From: Eledone cirrhosa
Taxonomy: Eukaryota > Mollusca > Cephalopoda > Octopoda > Eledonidae
NCBI GenBank assembly: GCA_964016885.1
Contig: OZ024742.1
Coordinates: forward strand, 3,299,775-3,363,774
Length of the DNA: 64,000 bases
Direction of reading: 5' to 3'
Part shown: one piece after another, positions 1 through 13,415 of the stretch
Layout of the letters: each line of letters begins with the position of its first letter
Position numbering within the stretch: the first letter of the stretch is position 1
Notes under the pieces: generated by a model
Told to the model about the DNA's origin: nothing
Databases searched by the model: none
What the model saw: only the letters and a program-made list of their open reading frames with translations
Position numbers and translations under genes: made by a program

Positions 1-707
1 CAACGTTGAAGACAGCAACGTTGAAGACAACAACGTTGAAGAAAACAACGTTGAAGACAACAACGTTGAAGACAACATCGTTGAAGACAGCAACGTTGAA
101 GACAGTAACGTTGAAGACAACAACGCTGAAGACAGCAACGTTGAAGACAACAACGTTGAAGACAGCAACGTTGAAGACAACAACGTTGAAGACAACAACG
201 TTGAAGACAACAACGTTGAAGACATCAACGTTGAAGACAGCAACGTTGAAGACAGCAACGTTGAAGACAACAACGTTGAAGACAACAACGTTGAAGACAG
301 CAACGTTGAAGATAACAAAGTTGAAGACAATAACGTTGAAGACAATAACGTTGAAGACATCAACGTTGATGACAGCAACGTTGAGGCAGCAACGTTGAAG
401 ACAACAACGTTGAAGACAGCAACGTTGAAGAAAACAACGTTGAAGACAGCAACGTTGAAGACAGCAACGTTGAAGACAACAACGTTGAAGACAACAACGT
501 TGAAGAAAACAACGTTGAAGACAACAACGTTGAAGACAACAACGTTGAAGACAACAACGTCGAAGACAACAACGTTGAAAACAACATCATTGAAGACAAA
601 AACGTTGAAGACAGCAACGTTGAAGGCAACAACGTTGAAGATAACAACGTTGAATACAACAACGTTGAAGACAATAACGTTGAAGATAGCAAAGTTGAAT
701 ACAACAA

Positions 708-840
708 CGTTGAAAAGAACGACGTTGTAGATAACAACGTTGAAGACAGCTACGTTGAAGATAACAAAGTTGAAGACAATAACGTTGAAGACAATAACGT
801 TGAAGACATCAACGTTGATGACAGCAACGTTGAGGCAGCA
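708..840 (+). repeat. Higher-order boundary cassette of the 15-bp array
   Basis: A run of diverged units reads GAAAAGAACGACGTTGTAGA, then units with GCTACG, GATAACAAAG, GACAATAACG twice, GACATCAACG, GATGACAGC, and finally the 14-bp GAGGCAGC unit. The same ordered series recurs starting near 1551, 4350, 6055, 6649 and 10300, sometimes truncated. It marks the ends of larger repeat blocks. Confidence 0.85.
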
Positions 841-3800
841 ACGTTGAAGACAACAACGTTGAAGACAACAACGTTGAAGACAGCAACGTTGAAGACAGCA
901 ACGTTGAAGACAGCAACGTTGAAGACAACAACGTTGAAGACAGCAACGTTGAAGACAACAACGTTGAAGACAACAACGTTGAAGACAGCAACGTTGAAGA
1001 CAGCAACGTTGAAGACAGCAACGTTGAAGACAACAACGTTGAAGACAGCAACGTTGAAGACAGCAACGTTGAAGACAGCAACGTTGAAGACAGCAACGTT
1101 GAAGAAAACAACGTTGAAGACAGCAACGTTGAAGACAGCAACGTTGAAGACAACAACGTTGAAGACAGTAACGTTTAAGACAACAACGTTGAAGAAAGCA
1201 ACGTTGAAGACAACAACGTTGAAGACAGCAACGTTGAAGACAGTAACGTTGAAGACAACAACGCTGAAGACAGCAACGTTGAAGACAACACCGTTGAAGA
1301 CAGCAACGTTGAAGACAACAACGTTGAAGACAACAACGTTGAAGACAACAACGTTGAAGACAACAATGTTGAAGACAGCAACGTTGAAGACAGCAACGTT
1401 GAAGACAACAACGTTGAAGACAACAACGTTGAAGACAACAGCGTTGAAGACAATAACGTTGAAGACAACAACGTTGAAGACAGCAACGTTGAAGAAAACA
1501 ACGTTGAAGACAACAACGTTGAAGACAGCAACGTTGAAGACAACAACGTTGAAAAGAACGACGTTGTAGATAACAACGTTGAAGACAGCAACGTTGAAGA
1601 TAACAAAGTTGAAGACAATAACGTTGAAAACAATAACGTTGAAGACATCAAGGTTGATGACAGCAACGTTGAGGCAGCAACGTTGAAGACAACAACGTTG
1701 AAGACAACAACGTTGAAGACAACAACGTTGAAGACAGCAACGTTGAAGACAGCAACGTTGAAGACAACAACGTTGAAGACAGCAACGTTGAAGACAACAA
1801 CGTTGAAGACAACAACGTTGAAGACAGCAACGTTGAAGACAGCAACGTTGAAGACAACAACGTTGAAGACAGCAACGTTGAAGACAGCAACGTTGAAGAC
1901 AGCAACGTTGAAGACAACAACTTTGAAGACAGCAACGTTTAAGACAGCAACGTTGAAGACAGCAACGTTGAAGACAACAACGTTGAAGACAGCAACGTTG
2001 AAGACAGCAACGTTGAAGACAGCAACGTTGAAGACAATAACGTTGAAGACAGCAACGTTGAAGACAGCAACGTTGAAGACAGCAACGTTGAAGACAACAA
2101 CGTTGAAGACAACAACGTTGAAGACAACACTGTTGAAGACAGCAACGTTGAAGACAGCAACGTTGAAGACAGCAACGTTGAAGACAACAACGTTGAAGAC
2201 AGCAACGTTGAAGACAACAACGTTGAAGACAGCAACGTTGAAGAAAACAACGTTGAAGACAGCAACGTTGAAGACAGCAACGTTGAAGACAACAACGTTG
2301 AAGACAACAACGTTGAAGACAACAACGTTGAAGACAGCAACGTTGAAGACAGCAACGTTGAAGACAACAACGTTAAAGACAACAACGTTGAAGACAGCAA
2401 CGTTGAAGAAAACAACGTTGAAGACAACAACGTTGAAGACAGCAACGTTGAAGAAAACAACGTTGAAGACAGCAACGTTGAAGACAGCAACGTTGAAGAC
2501 AACAACGTTGAAGACAACAACGTTGAAGAAAACAACGTTGAAGACAGCAACGTTGAAGACAGCAACGTTGAAGAAAACAACGTTGAAGACAACAACGTTG
2601 AAGACAATAACGTTGAAGACATCAACGTTGATGACAGCAACGTTGAGGCAGCAACGTTGAAGACAACAACGTTGAAGACAGCAACGTTGAAGAAAACAAC
2701 GTTGAAGACAACAACGTTGAAGACAGCAACGTTGAAGACAGCAACGTTGAAGACAACAACGTTGAAGACAACAACGTTGAAGAAAACAACGTTGAAGACA
2801 GCAACGTTGAAGACAGCAACGTTGAAAAAAACAACGTTGAAGACAACAACGTTGAAGACAGCAACGTTGAAGACAACAACGTTGAAGACAATAACGTTGA
2901 AGACAACAACGTTGAAGACAGCAACGTTGAAGAAAACAACGTTGAAGACAGCAACGTTGAAGACAGCAACGTTGAAGACAACAACGTTGAAGACAACAAC
3001 GTTGAAGAAAACAACGTTGAAGACAGCAACGTTGAAGACAGCAACGTTGAAGACAGCAACGTTGAAGACAACAACGTTGAAGACAGCAACGTTGAAGACA
3101 GCAACGTTAAAGACAGCAACGTTGAAGACAGCAACGTTGAAGACAACAACGTTGAAGACAGCAACGTTGAAGACAACAACGTTGAATACAACAACGTTGA
3201 AGACAGCAACGTTGAAGACAACAACGTTGAAGACAGCAACGTTGAAGACAACAACGTTGAAGACAGCAACGTTTAAGATAGCAACGTTGAAGACAACAAC
3301 GTTGAAGACAGCAACATTGAAGACAGCAACGTTGAAGACAACAACGTTGAAGACAGCAACGTTGAAGACAGCAACGTTGAAGACAGCAACGTTGAAGACA
3401 ACAACGTTGAAGACAGCAACGTTTAAGACAGCAACGTTGAAGACAGCAACGTTGAAGACAACAACGTTGAAGACAGCAACGTTGAAGACAACAACGTTGA
3501 AGACAACAACGTTGAAGACAGCAACGTTGAAGACAGCAACGTTGAAGACAGCAACGTTGAAGACAGCAACGTTGAAGACAACAACGTTGAAGACAACAAC
3601 GTTGAAGAAAACAACGTTGAAGACAACAACGTTGAAGACAACAACGTTGAAGACAGCAACGTTGAAGACAGCAACGTTGAAGACAACAACATTGAAGACA
3701 ACAACGTTGAAGACAACAACGGTGAAGACAATAACGTTGAAGACAACAACGTTGAAGACAGCAACGTTGAAGAAAACAACGTTGAAGACAACAACGTTGA

Positions 3801-6800
3801 AGACAGCAACGTTGAGGCAGCAACGTTGAAGACAGCAACGTTGAAGACAACAACGTTAAAGACAGCAACGTTGAAGACAGCAACGTTGAAGACAGCAACG
3901 TTGAAGACAGCAACGTTGAAGACAACAACGTTGAAGACAGCAACGTTGAAGACAACAACGTTGAAGACAACAACGTTGAAGAGAGCAACGTTGAAGACAG
4001 CAACGTTGAAGACAACAACGTTGAAGACATCAACGTTGAAGACAACAACGTTGAAGACAATAACGTTGAAGACAACAACGTTGAAGACATCAACGTTGAA
4101 GAAAACAACGTTGAAGACAACAACGTTGAAGACAGCAACGTTGAAGACAATAACGTTGAAGACAATAACGTTGAAGACATCAACGTTAATGACAGCAACG
4201 TTGAGGCAGCAACGTTGAAGACAACAACGTTGAAGACAATAACGTTGAAGACAATAACGTTGAAGACATCAACGTTGATGACAGCAACGTTGAGGCAGCA
4301 ACGTTGAAGACAACAACGTTGAAGACAGCAACGTTGAAGACAGCAACGTTGAAAAGAACGACGTTGTAGATAACAACGTTGAAGACAGCTACGTTGAAGA
4401 TAACAAAGTTGAAGACAATAACGTTGAAGACAATAACGTTGAAGACATCAACGTTGATGACAGCAACGTTGAAGACAGCAACGTTGAGGCAGCAACGTTG
4501 AAGACAGCAACGTTGAAGACAGCAACGTTGAAGAAAACAACGTTGAAGACAACAACGTTGAAGACAGCAACGTTGAAGACAACAACGTTGAAGACAATAA
4601 CGTTGAAGACAACAACGTTGAAGACAGCAACGTTGAAGAAAACAACGTTGAAGACAGCAACGTTGAAGACAGCAACGTTGAAGACAACAACGTTGAAGAC
4701 AACAACGTTGAAGAAAACAACGTTGAAGACAGCAACGTTGAAGACAGCAACGTTGAAGACAGCAACGTTGAAGACAACAACGTTGAAGACAGCAACGTTG
4801 AAGACAGCAACGTTAAAGACAGCAACGTTGAAGACAGCAACGTTGAAGACAACAACGTTGAAGACAGCAACGTTGAAGACAACAACGTTGAAGACAACAA
4901 CGTTGAAGACAGCAACGTTGAAGACAACAACGTTGAAGACAGCAACGTTGAAGACAAGAACGTTGAAGACAGCAACGTTTAAGATAGCAACGTTGAAGAC
5001 AACAACGTTGAAGACAGCAACGTTGAAGACAGCAACGTTGAAGACAACAACGTTGAAGACAGCAACGTTGAAGACAGCAACGTTGAAGACAGCAACGTTG
5101 AAGACAACAACGTTGAAGACAACAACGTTGAAGACAACAACGTTGAAGACAACAACGTTGAAGACAACAACGTTGAAGACAGCAACGTTGAAGATAGCAA
5201 CGTTGAAGACAACAACATTGAAGACAACAACGTTGAAGACAACAACGTTGAAGACAATAACGTTGAAGACAACAACGTTGAAGACAGCAACGTTGAAGAA
5301 AACAACGTTGAAGACAACAACGTTGAAGACAGCAACGTTGAGGCAGCAACGTTGAAGACAGCAACGTTGAAGACAACAACGTTGAAGACAGCAACGTTGA
5401 AGACAGCAACGTTGAAGACAGCAACGTTGAAGACAGCAACGTTGAAGACAACAACGTTGAAGACAGCAACGTTGAAGACAACAACGTTGAAGACAACAAC
5501 GTTGAAGAGAGCAACGTTGAAGACAGCAACGTTGAAGACAGTAACGTTGAAGACAACAACGCTGAAGACAGCAACGTTGAAGACAACAACGTTGAAGACA
5601 GCAACGTTGAAGACAACAACGTTGAAGACAACAACGTTGAAGACAACAACGTTGAAGACAACAACGTTGAAGACAACAACGTTGAAGACAGCAACGTTGA
5701 AGACAGCAACGTTGAAGACAACAACATTGAAGACAACAACGTTGAAGACAACAACGTTGAAGACAATAACGTTGAAGACAACAACGTTGAAGACATCAAC
5801 GTTGAAGAAAACAACGTTGAAGACAACAACGTTGAAGACAGCAACGTTGAAGACAATAACGTTGAAGACAATAACGTTGAAGACATCAACGTTGATGACA
5901 GCAACGTTGAGGCAGCAACGTTGAAGACAACAACGTTGAAGACAATAACGTTGAAGACAATAACGTTGGAGTCATCAACGTTGATGACAGCAACGTTGAG
6001 GCAGCAACGTTGAAGACAACAACGTTGAAGACAGCAACGTTGAAGACAGCAACGTTGAAAAGAACGACGTTGTAGATAACAACGTTGAAGACAGCTACGT
6101 TGAAGATAACAAAGTTGAAGACAATAACGTTGAAGACAATAACGTTGAAGACATCAACGTTGATGACAGCAACGTTGAAGACAGCAACGTTGAAGACAGC
6201 AACGTTGAAGACAGCAACGTTGAAGACAGCAACGTTGAAGACAACAACGTTGAAGACAACAACGTTGAAGACAACAACGTTGAAGACAACAACGTTGAAG
6301 ACAGCAACGTTGAAGACAGCAACGTTGAAGACAACAACATTGAAGACAACAACGTTGAAGACAACAACGTTGAAGACAATAACGTTGAAGACAACAACGT
6401 TGAAGACAGCAACGTTGAAGACAATAACGTTGAAGACAATAACGTTGAAGACATCAACGTTGATGACAGCAACGTTGAGGTAGCAACGTTGAAGACAACA
6501 ACGTTGAAGACAATAACGTTGAAGACAATAACGTTGAAGACATCAACGTTGATGACAGCAACGTTGAGGCAGCAACGTTGAAGACAACAACGTTGAAGAC
6601 AACAACGTTGAAGACATCAACGTTGAAGACAGCAACGTTGAAAAGAACGACGTTGTAGATAACAACGTTGAAGACAGCTACGTTGAAGATAACAAAGTTG
6701 AAGACAATAACGTTGAAGACAGCAACGTTGAAGACAACAACGTTGAAGACAACAACGTTGAAGACAACAACGTTGAAGACAACAACGTTGAAGACAACAA

Positions 6801-9800
6801 CGTTGAAGACAGCAACGTTGAAGACAGCAACGTTGAAGACAACAACATTGAAGACAACAACGTTGAAGACAACAACGTTGAAGACAATAACGTTGAAGAC
6901 AACAACGTTGAAGACAGCAACGTTGAAGAAAACAACGCTGAAGACAACAACGTTGAAGACAGCAACGTTGAGGCAGCAACGTTGAAGACAGCAACGTTGA
7001 AGACAAAAACGTTGAAGACAGCAACGTTGAAGACAGCAACGTTGAAGACAGCAACGTTGAAGACAGCAACGTTGAAAACAACAACGTTGAAGACAGCAAC
7101 GTTGAAGACAACAACGTTGAAGACAGCAACGTTGAAGACAACAACGTTGAAGACAACAACGTTGAAGACAACAACGTTGAAGAAAACAACGTCGAAGACA
7201 ACAACGTTGAAGACAGCAACGTTGAAGACAACAACGTTGAAGACAGCAACGTTGAAGACAACAACGTTGAAGACAGCAACGTTGAAGACAACAACGTTGA
7301 AGACAGCAACGTTGAAGAAAACAACGTTGAAGACAGCAACGTTGAAGACAGCAACGTTGAAGACAACAACGTTGAAGACAACAACGTTGAAGACAACAAC
7401 GTTGAAGACAGCAACGTTGAAGAAAACAACGTTGAAGACAACAACGTTGAAGACAACAACGTTGAGGACAGCAACTTTGAAGACATCAACGTTGAAGACA
7501 ACAACGTTGAAGAGAGCAACGTTGAAGACATCAACGTTGAAGACAACAACGTTGAAGAAAACAACGTTGAAGACAGCAACGTTGAAGACAGCAACGTTGA
7601 AGACAGCAACGTTGAAGACAACAACGTTGAAGACAACAACGTTGAAGACAACAACGTTGAAGACAACAACGTTGAAGACAGCAACGTTGAAGACAGCAAC
7701 GTTGAAGACAACAACATTGAAGACAACAACGTTGAAGACAACAACGTTGAAGACAATAACGTTGAAGACAACAACGTTGAAGACAGCAACGTTGAAGAAA
7801 ACAACGTTGAAGACAACAACGTTGAAGACAGCAACGTTGAGGCAGCAACGTTGAAGACAGCAACGTTGAAGACAACAACGTTGAAGACAGCAACGTTGAA
7901 GACAGCAACGTTGAAGACAGCAACGTTGAAGACAGCAACGTTGAAGACAACAACGTTGAAGACAGCAACGTTGAAGACAACAACGTTGAAGACAACAACG
8001 TTGAAGAGAGCAACGTTGAAGACAGCAACGTTGAAGACAGTAACGTTGAAGACAACAACGCTGAAGACAGCAACGTTGAAGACAACAACGTTGAAGACAG
8101 CAACGTTGAAGACAACAACGTTGAAGACAACAACGTTGAAGACAACAACGTTGAAGAAAACAACGTCGAAGACAACAACGTTGAAGACAGCAACGTTGAA
8201 GACAACAACGTTGAAGACAGCAACGTTGAAGACAACAACGTTGAAGACAGCAACGTTGAAGACAACAACGTTGAAGACAGCAACGTTGAAGAAAACAACG
8301 TTGAAGACAGCAACGTTGAAGACAGCAACGTTGAAGACAACAACGTTGAAGACAACAACGTTGAAGACAACAACGTTGAAGACAGCAACGTTGAAGACAG
8401 CAACGTTGAAGACAACAACGTTGAAGACAACAACGTTGAAGACAGCAACGTTGAAGACAGCAACGTTGAAGAAAACAACGTTGAAGACAACAACGTTGAA
8501 GACAGCAACGTTGAAGACAGCAACGTTGAAGAAAACAACGTTGAAGACAACAACGTTGAAGACAGCAACGTTGAAGACAACAACGTTGAAGACAACAACG
8601 TTGAAGAGACAACAACGTTGAAGACAGCAACGTTGAAGACAGCAACGTTGAAGAAAACAACGTTGAAGACAACAACGTTGAAGACAGCAACGTTGAAGAC
8701 AACAACGTTGAAGACAACAACGTTGAAGACAGCAACGTTGAAGAAAACAACGTTGAAGACAGCAACGTTGAAGACAGCAACGTTGAAGAAAACAACGTTG
8801 AAGACAACAACGTTGAAGACAACAACGTTGAAGACAACAACGTTGAAGACAGCAACGTTAAAGACAGCAACGTTGAAGAAACCAACGTTGAAGACAACAA
8901 CGTTGAAGACAACAACGTTGAAGACAACAACGTTGAAGACAACAACGTTGAAGTAACAACGTTGAAGGCAACAACGTTTAAAACAACAAAGCTGAAGACA
9001 GCAACGTTGAAGATAACCTTGAAGACAACAACGTTGAAGACAACAACGTTGAAGACAGCAACGTTGAAGACAACAACGTTGAAGACAGCAACGTTGAAGA
9101 CAACAACGTTGAAGACTGCAACGTTTAAGATAGCAACGTTGAAGACAGCAACGTTGAAGACAGCAACGTTGAAGACAACAACGTTGAAGACAGCAACGTT
9201 GAAGACAGCAACGTTGAAGACAGCAACGTTGAAGACAACAACGTTGAAGACAACAACGTTGAAGACAGCAACGTTGAAGACAACAACGTTGAAGACAGCA
9301 ACGTTGAAGACAGCAACGTTGAAGACAGCAACGTTGAAGACAACAACGTTGAACACAACAACGTTGAAGACAACAACGTTGAAGACAGCAACGTTGAAGA
9401 CAGCAACGTTGAAGACAACAACGTTGAAGACAACAACATTGAAGACAGCAACGTTGAAGAAAACAACGTTGAAGACAACAACGTTGAAGACAGCAACCTT
9501 GAAGACAACAACGTTGAAGACAACAACGTTGAAGACAACAACGTTGAAGACAACAACGTTGAAGACAACAACGTTGAAGACAGCAACGTTGAAGACAGCA
9601 ACGTTGAAGAAAACAACGTTGAAGACAACAACGTTGAAGACAGCAACGTTGAAGACAACAACGTTGAAGACAACAACGTTGAAGACAACAACGTTGAAGA
9701 CAGCAACGTTAAAGACAGCAACGTTGAAGAAAACAACGTTGAAGACAACAACGTTGAAGACAACAACGTTGAAGACAACAACGTTGAAGAAAACAACGTT

Positions 9801-9869
9801 GAAGACAACAACGTTGAAGTAACAACGTTGAAGGCAACAACGTTTAAAACAACAACGCTGAAGACAGCA

Positions 9870-10140
9870 ACGTTGAAGATAACCTTGAAGACAACAACGT
9901 TGAAGAGAGCAACGTTGAAGACAACAACGTTGAAGATAACCTTGAAGACAACAACGTTGAAGAGAGCAACGTTGAAGACAACAACGCTGAAGACAACAAC
10001 GTTGAAGATAACCTTGAAGACAACAACGTTGAAGAGAGCAACGTTGAAGACAACAACGCTGAAGACAACAACGTTGAAGATAACCTTGAAGACAACAACG
10101 TTGAAGAGAGCAACGTTGAAGACAACAACGTTGAAGACAA
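9870..10140 (+). repeat. Local 57/72-bp higher-order repeat with a 12-bp unit
   Basis: The shortened 12-bp unit TTGAAGATAACC recurs with its ATAACC at about 9879, 9936, 10008 and 10080, so the spacings are 57, 72 and 72 bp. Each copy is followed by a GAAGAGAGC unit. An isolated earlier copy lies near 9009. This is a recent secondary amplification inside the main array. Confidence 0.85.
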
Positions 10141-10640
10141 CAACGTCGAAGACAACAACGTTGAAAACAACATCGTTGAAGACAAAAACGTTGAAGAGAG
10201 CAACGTTGAAGGCAACAACGTTGAAGATAACAACGTTGAATACAACAACGTTGAAGACAATAACGTTGAAGATAGCAAAGTTGAATACAACAACGTTGAA
10301 AAGAACGACGTTGTAGATAACAACGTTGAAGACAGCAACGTTGAAGATAACAAAGTTGAAGACAATAACGTTGAAGACAATAACGTTGAAGACATCAACG
10401 TTGATGACAGCAACGTTGAGGCAGCAACGTTGAAGACAACAACGTTGAAGACAACAACGTTGAAGACAGCAACGTTGAAGACAGCAACGTTGAAGACAAC
10501 AACGTTGAAGACAGCAACGTTGAAGACAACAACGTAGAAGACAGCAACGTTGAAGACAACAACGTTGAAGACAGCAACGTTGAAGACAACAACGTAGAAG
10601 ACAACACTGTTCAATATTACAACGTTGAAGACAACAAATG

Positions 10641-12634
10641 AAATAATGAAGTATAATGTTGATTCCTTAGACTAAATTATTTTGTGGATTATTTCAAATA
10701 TTGTAATTTCATTCCCTCACTACTGTTGACCTAATCCTGTTGACCTAATTGTGTGAATAAGCAAGTTTTAACTGAATTTAGTTAACATAAGATAATGGCA
10801 AGGAACAAAAATTGGTAAATTCCAAAATAAATTCTGCTTCTGTTTTCGATCTGTCAATCCTCAAAACGTTCACCCTATTGTCGTGACTGACTCGGTGTGT
10901 GGTTAGAATTGTTAGATCGTCCAATGGGTATTGAATCTAATTCAATTCTCAGCCTCCTCACAGGAAAGAATTCCTCTCTGGTTGACATCCACCACTTTCT
11001 GTTTGATTTCGGTCATGTCAGGTGTGTAGCCATACTCAACACGCTTGGCCAAATTGTGGGTTGGTGAGGCTATTTAACCCAAGGTTACTGTGGATGGCCG
11101 TTGACTCTGAGGAGTTCATCCTTTCTTTTAACAGCTCTTATTTTTTGTGCTGTTGGGATTTATAATGGATATTGTAAATCCAGATATATAAGAAAGATGA
11201 TCAAGCTTGTTCGTGATGGTAATAAAATGGCTCTGATACAGAACATGTCTGAATCTGAGAATGATGACGTATTTATTTGGTTAACAGTATTGGACTAGAT
11301 ACATAAAGTCATGTGATACAATTCTTAGAAAATCAACTACTCCAATCAATGGATAGAACGATGGAAAAACATGGAATACATATTCACCTTAAATAGTTAA
11401 ATTTTTAACAATATTAGGTGAAAATGAAGGGTTGTCGCTTCTCTGCTAGAAGTCACTATTCGTGTACATTTTACATCTACAGCAATTCTATAGATGTATC
11501 AGAAGGATCACATTGTGAATCACTACACATCAGTCACTTTCAATTAAACGAGGAGGGAAATGTTTTGCGATAAGTTGAATTACATAAAACGCACATAGCG
11601 TCCTTTATATACTCCTAGGAGAGTTCTTTCATCATTATAGTCTTTCCTTTCTTTTTCTATATCTCTTTCCTTATTTTACTTTCTTAATTCTAATGCATTC
11701 TCTCTTTTACTGTCTCATACCACCCCGCCTTACAATTTTATTGATTATTCTAGTCGTTTCCCGTATATTCACCACTGAACTTTCTAATCTACTGAACAAA
11801 CGGCAGAGAATATGTAATTTTGAAGACATTTTCCGTCTTTCTTTAAATCGAGCTCCTATATAATGTTATACATGGAACTATAATAGAAATTTCTTTTGAT
11901 TAAGCAGAAAGTGAATTACATATACTAGCAAGTATAATCGGAGAAATCACCTCAAGGATCTGGCTGGAAATTATTTCCTCAACCTTGCAACGATGAAACG
12001 CAAAGGTCATCTTTGTTGTATTTCACTACATAAAGAAAGACATAGAGAACTTGTTATCTTAACATAATAACCGTTTACTAGAAATTCCTCTTGTCTAGAT
12101 TCTATAATAATTGTTTAGCAAATATGCATGAGACGAAATTTTATTTCACTATCATTGAAATAGTTAATGATGGCGTTCAAATATATTTCCATGATGTAAG
12201 TGACATAAATAGTTCGCGTTCTTGTTTAGACCCCAAGTCGAGTCAGTTCAAAGAAACATAATGATATAAGATATTAATTTAATACACGACTGTCTGGATA
12301 TTTTTAGGTATAGTTTCTCTTAGACAACATTATCCTGTGTAACTATATTTTGAGAAAGTAAGGAGGAATATGAGGGAGGTTTCAGTACCAATTCTATAAT
12401 GTTAAACAACAGGAAAATGGCGTTGCACGAACTCTTACATACGCAAAGAAGAAAGCTGGATACAACCCCATTCACCAGACACATAAAACACAAGATATAA
12501 AATAAAAAGCAATGACTCCTTTCAAGCCACACACCCAAACTGTCCAAGTAAAGTAACTACCAGCCTCCATCAAATACTGGTCCGGAAACGACAGACGTAT
12601 TCAGGCTAAAGCCGCCGTAATAGATTTCTATTAC
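10641..12634. other. AT-rich spacer without recognisable gene
   Basis: Immediately right of the array the DNA becomes ordinary AT-rich sequence. I see no repeat family, tRNA or convincing exon. A 65-codon frame at 11101-11298 (plus) has no ATG start and contains a hydrophobic stretch (LLTALIFCAVGI) followed by basic and acidic segments; it is open further upstream without a start. A 75-codon minus frame (12320-12547) is leucine- and cysteine-rich and looks random. Confidence 0.5.
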
Positions 12635-12644
12635 TTTGCACATG

Positions 12645-12700
12645 TATGTATATATATATATATATAATTACACGCACACACACATACATACACACATAAT
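12645..12700. repeat. (TA)n and (CA)n microsatellite
   Basis: A short TA run is followed by CACACA/CATA repeats directly upstream of an antisense SINE. Confidence 0.8.
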
Positions 12701-12734
12701 TCTGCACTAGAGGGGAACTCAATAATTGAACTTT

Positions 12735-12935
12735 AGGCACAAGTCCAGCAATTTGGGGGAGGAGAAAGTCGATTATATCGAACCCAGTGTGTTACTGGTA
12801 CTTTATTTTATCGATCCTGCAAGAATGAAAGGCAAAGCTAACCTCGGTGGGATTTGAACTCAGAACGTAAAGGGCCATAACAGTATGCTGCAAAGCATGG
12901 TATTCGACTCTCTACTTATACTACCAATCCACTGC
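12735..12935 (-). mobile_element. tRNA-derived SINE, cephalopod type
   Basis: Read on the minus strand this is a Pol III type SINE. The antisense GGGATTTGAACTC is the complement of a B-box (GAGTTCAAATCCC). The body contains the diagnostic antisense strings 'ttactggtactttattttatcgat' (in pieces) and 'gaatgaaaggcaaagctaacctcgg'. It has diverged from the other copies at 13308, 37191 and 37368. No clear target-site duplication was seen. Confidence 0.8.
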
Positions 12936-12959
12936 TCAATCCACGAAATTAAATAATGT

Positions 12960-13305
12960 CATACATATATTCGTGTGAAGCAACGTTTCTGTTAAGTAAT
13001 ACAGATTATTTTCTAATCAAAACATATTTTACATTCCACCCTGTAAATTATTGAATGTTTATTTATTAGATTTAAACGTTTTATGTTTCCCGTTCCATGT
13101 TTTATTTTTATATAGAAAAATAAATAACATTACTAAATCAATTCACTTTCATCTGTTTAGATTTTGCGGAATTACTAATTAAAAAGTGATATAGTCGATC
13201 TCGATTGACTAATTAATAAACATGTTTGTTCTTCAAACTATAAAAATCGAAGTTAAATTTAACAAGTTACGATGACATATGACGTATGATGTATATAATT
13301 ATAAT
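12960..13305. other. AT-rich spacer
   Basis: No coding frame, repeat family or RNA gene recognised. Confidence 0.5.
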
Positions 13306-13307
13306 TG

Positions 13308-13415
13308 TTTCTACTTTTGGCACAAGGCCAGCAATTATCCAGTGCACTACTGGTACTTTATTTTATCGACCCCGTAAGGATGAAAGTCAAAAGTTAACCA
13401 CGGCGGGATTTTAAT
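13308..13415 (-). mobile_element. Truncated cephalopod-type SINE
   Basis: Carries the antisense body 'cacaaggccagcaattatcc' and 'gaccccgtaaggatgaaag' but ends at GGCGGGATTTT, losing the B-box and the tRNA-like head. It is a 5'-truncated copy of the family at 12735 and 37191. Confidence 0.8.

Larger units (their letters stand above)
1..10640. repeat. 15-bp minisatellite array with higher-order structure
   Basis: The consensus unit is AACGTTGAAGACARC, about 700 copies, running off the left edge of the window. Each unit has one palindromic AACGTT and one GAAGAC. The main variation is A or G at the penultimate base, giving a binary pattern along the array. Rarer variants are GAAGAAAAC, GAAGACAAT, GAAGACATC and GAAGAGAGC. 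Because 15 is a multiple of 3 and the unit lacks stops in five of six frames, long open frames appear (TLKTT/A and NVEDN/S on plus; LLSST, CCLQR and FNVVV on minus). At least sixteen units contain GAGGCAGC or GAGGTAGC and are only 14 bp, shifting the frame. The array decays at about 10610-10640. I see no promoter, non-repetitive terminus or splice structure that would make this a gene, so I read it as non-coding satellite DNA. Confidence 0.95.

Noticed and set aside
6678..9356. 892-codon minus-strand open frame (FNVVV, LLSST and LQRCC repeats)
   Set aside because: It results from a stop-free 15-bp satellite unit; its residues change register at every 14-bp unit, and many frames on both strands are equally open.
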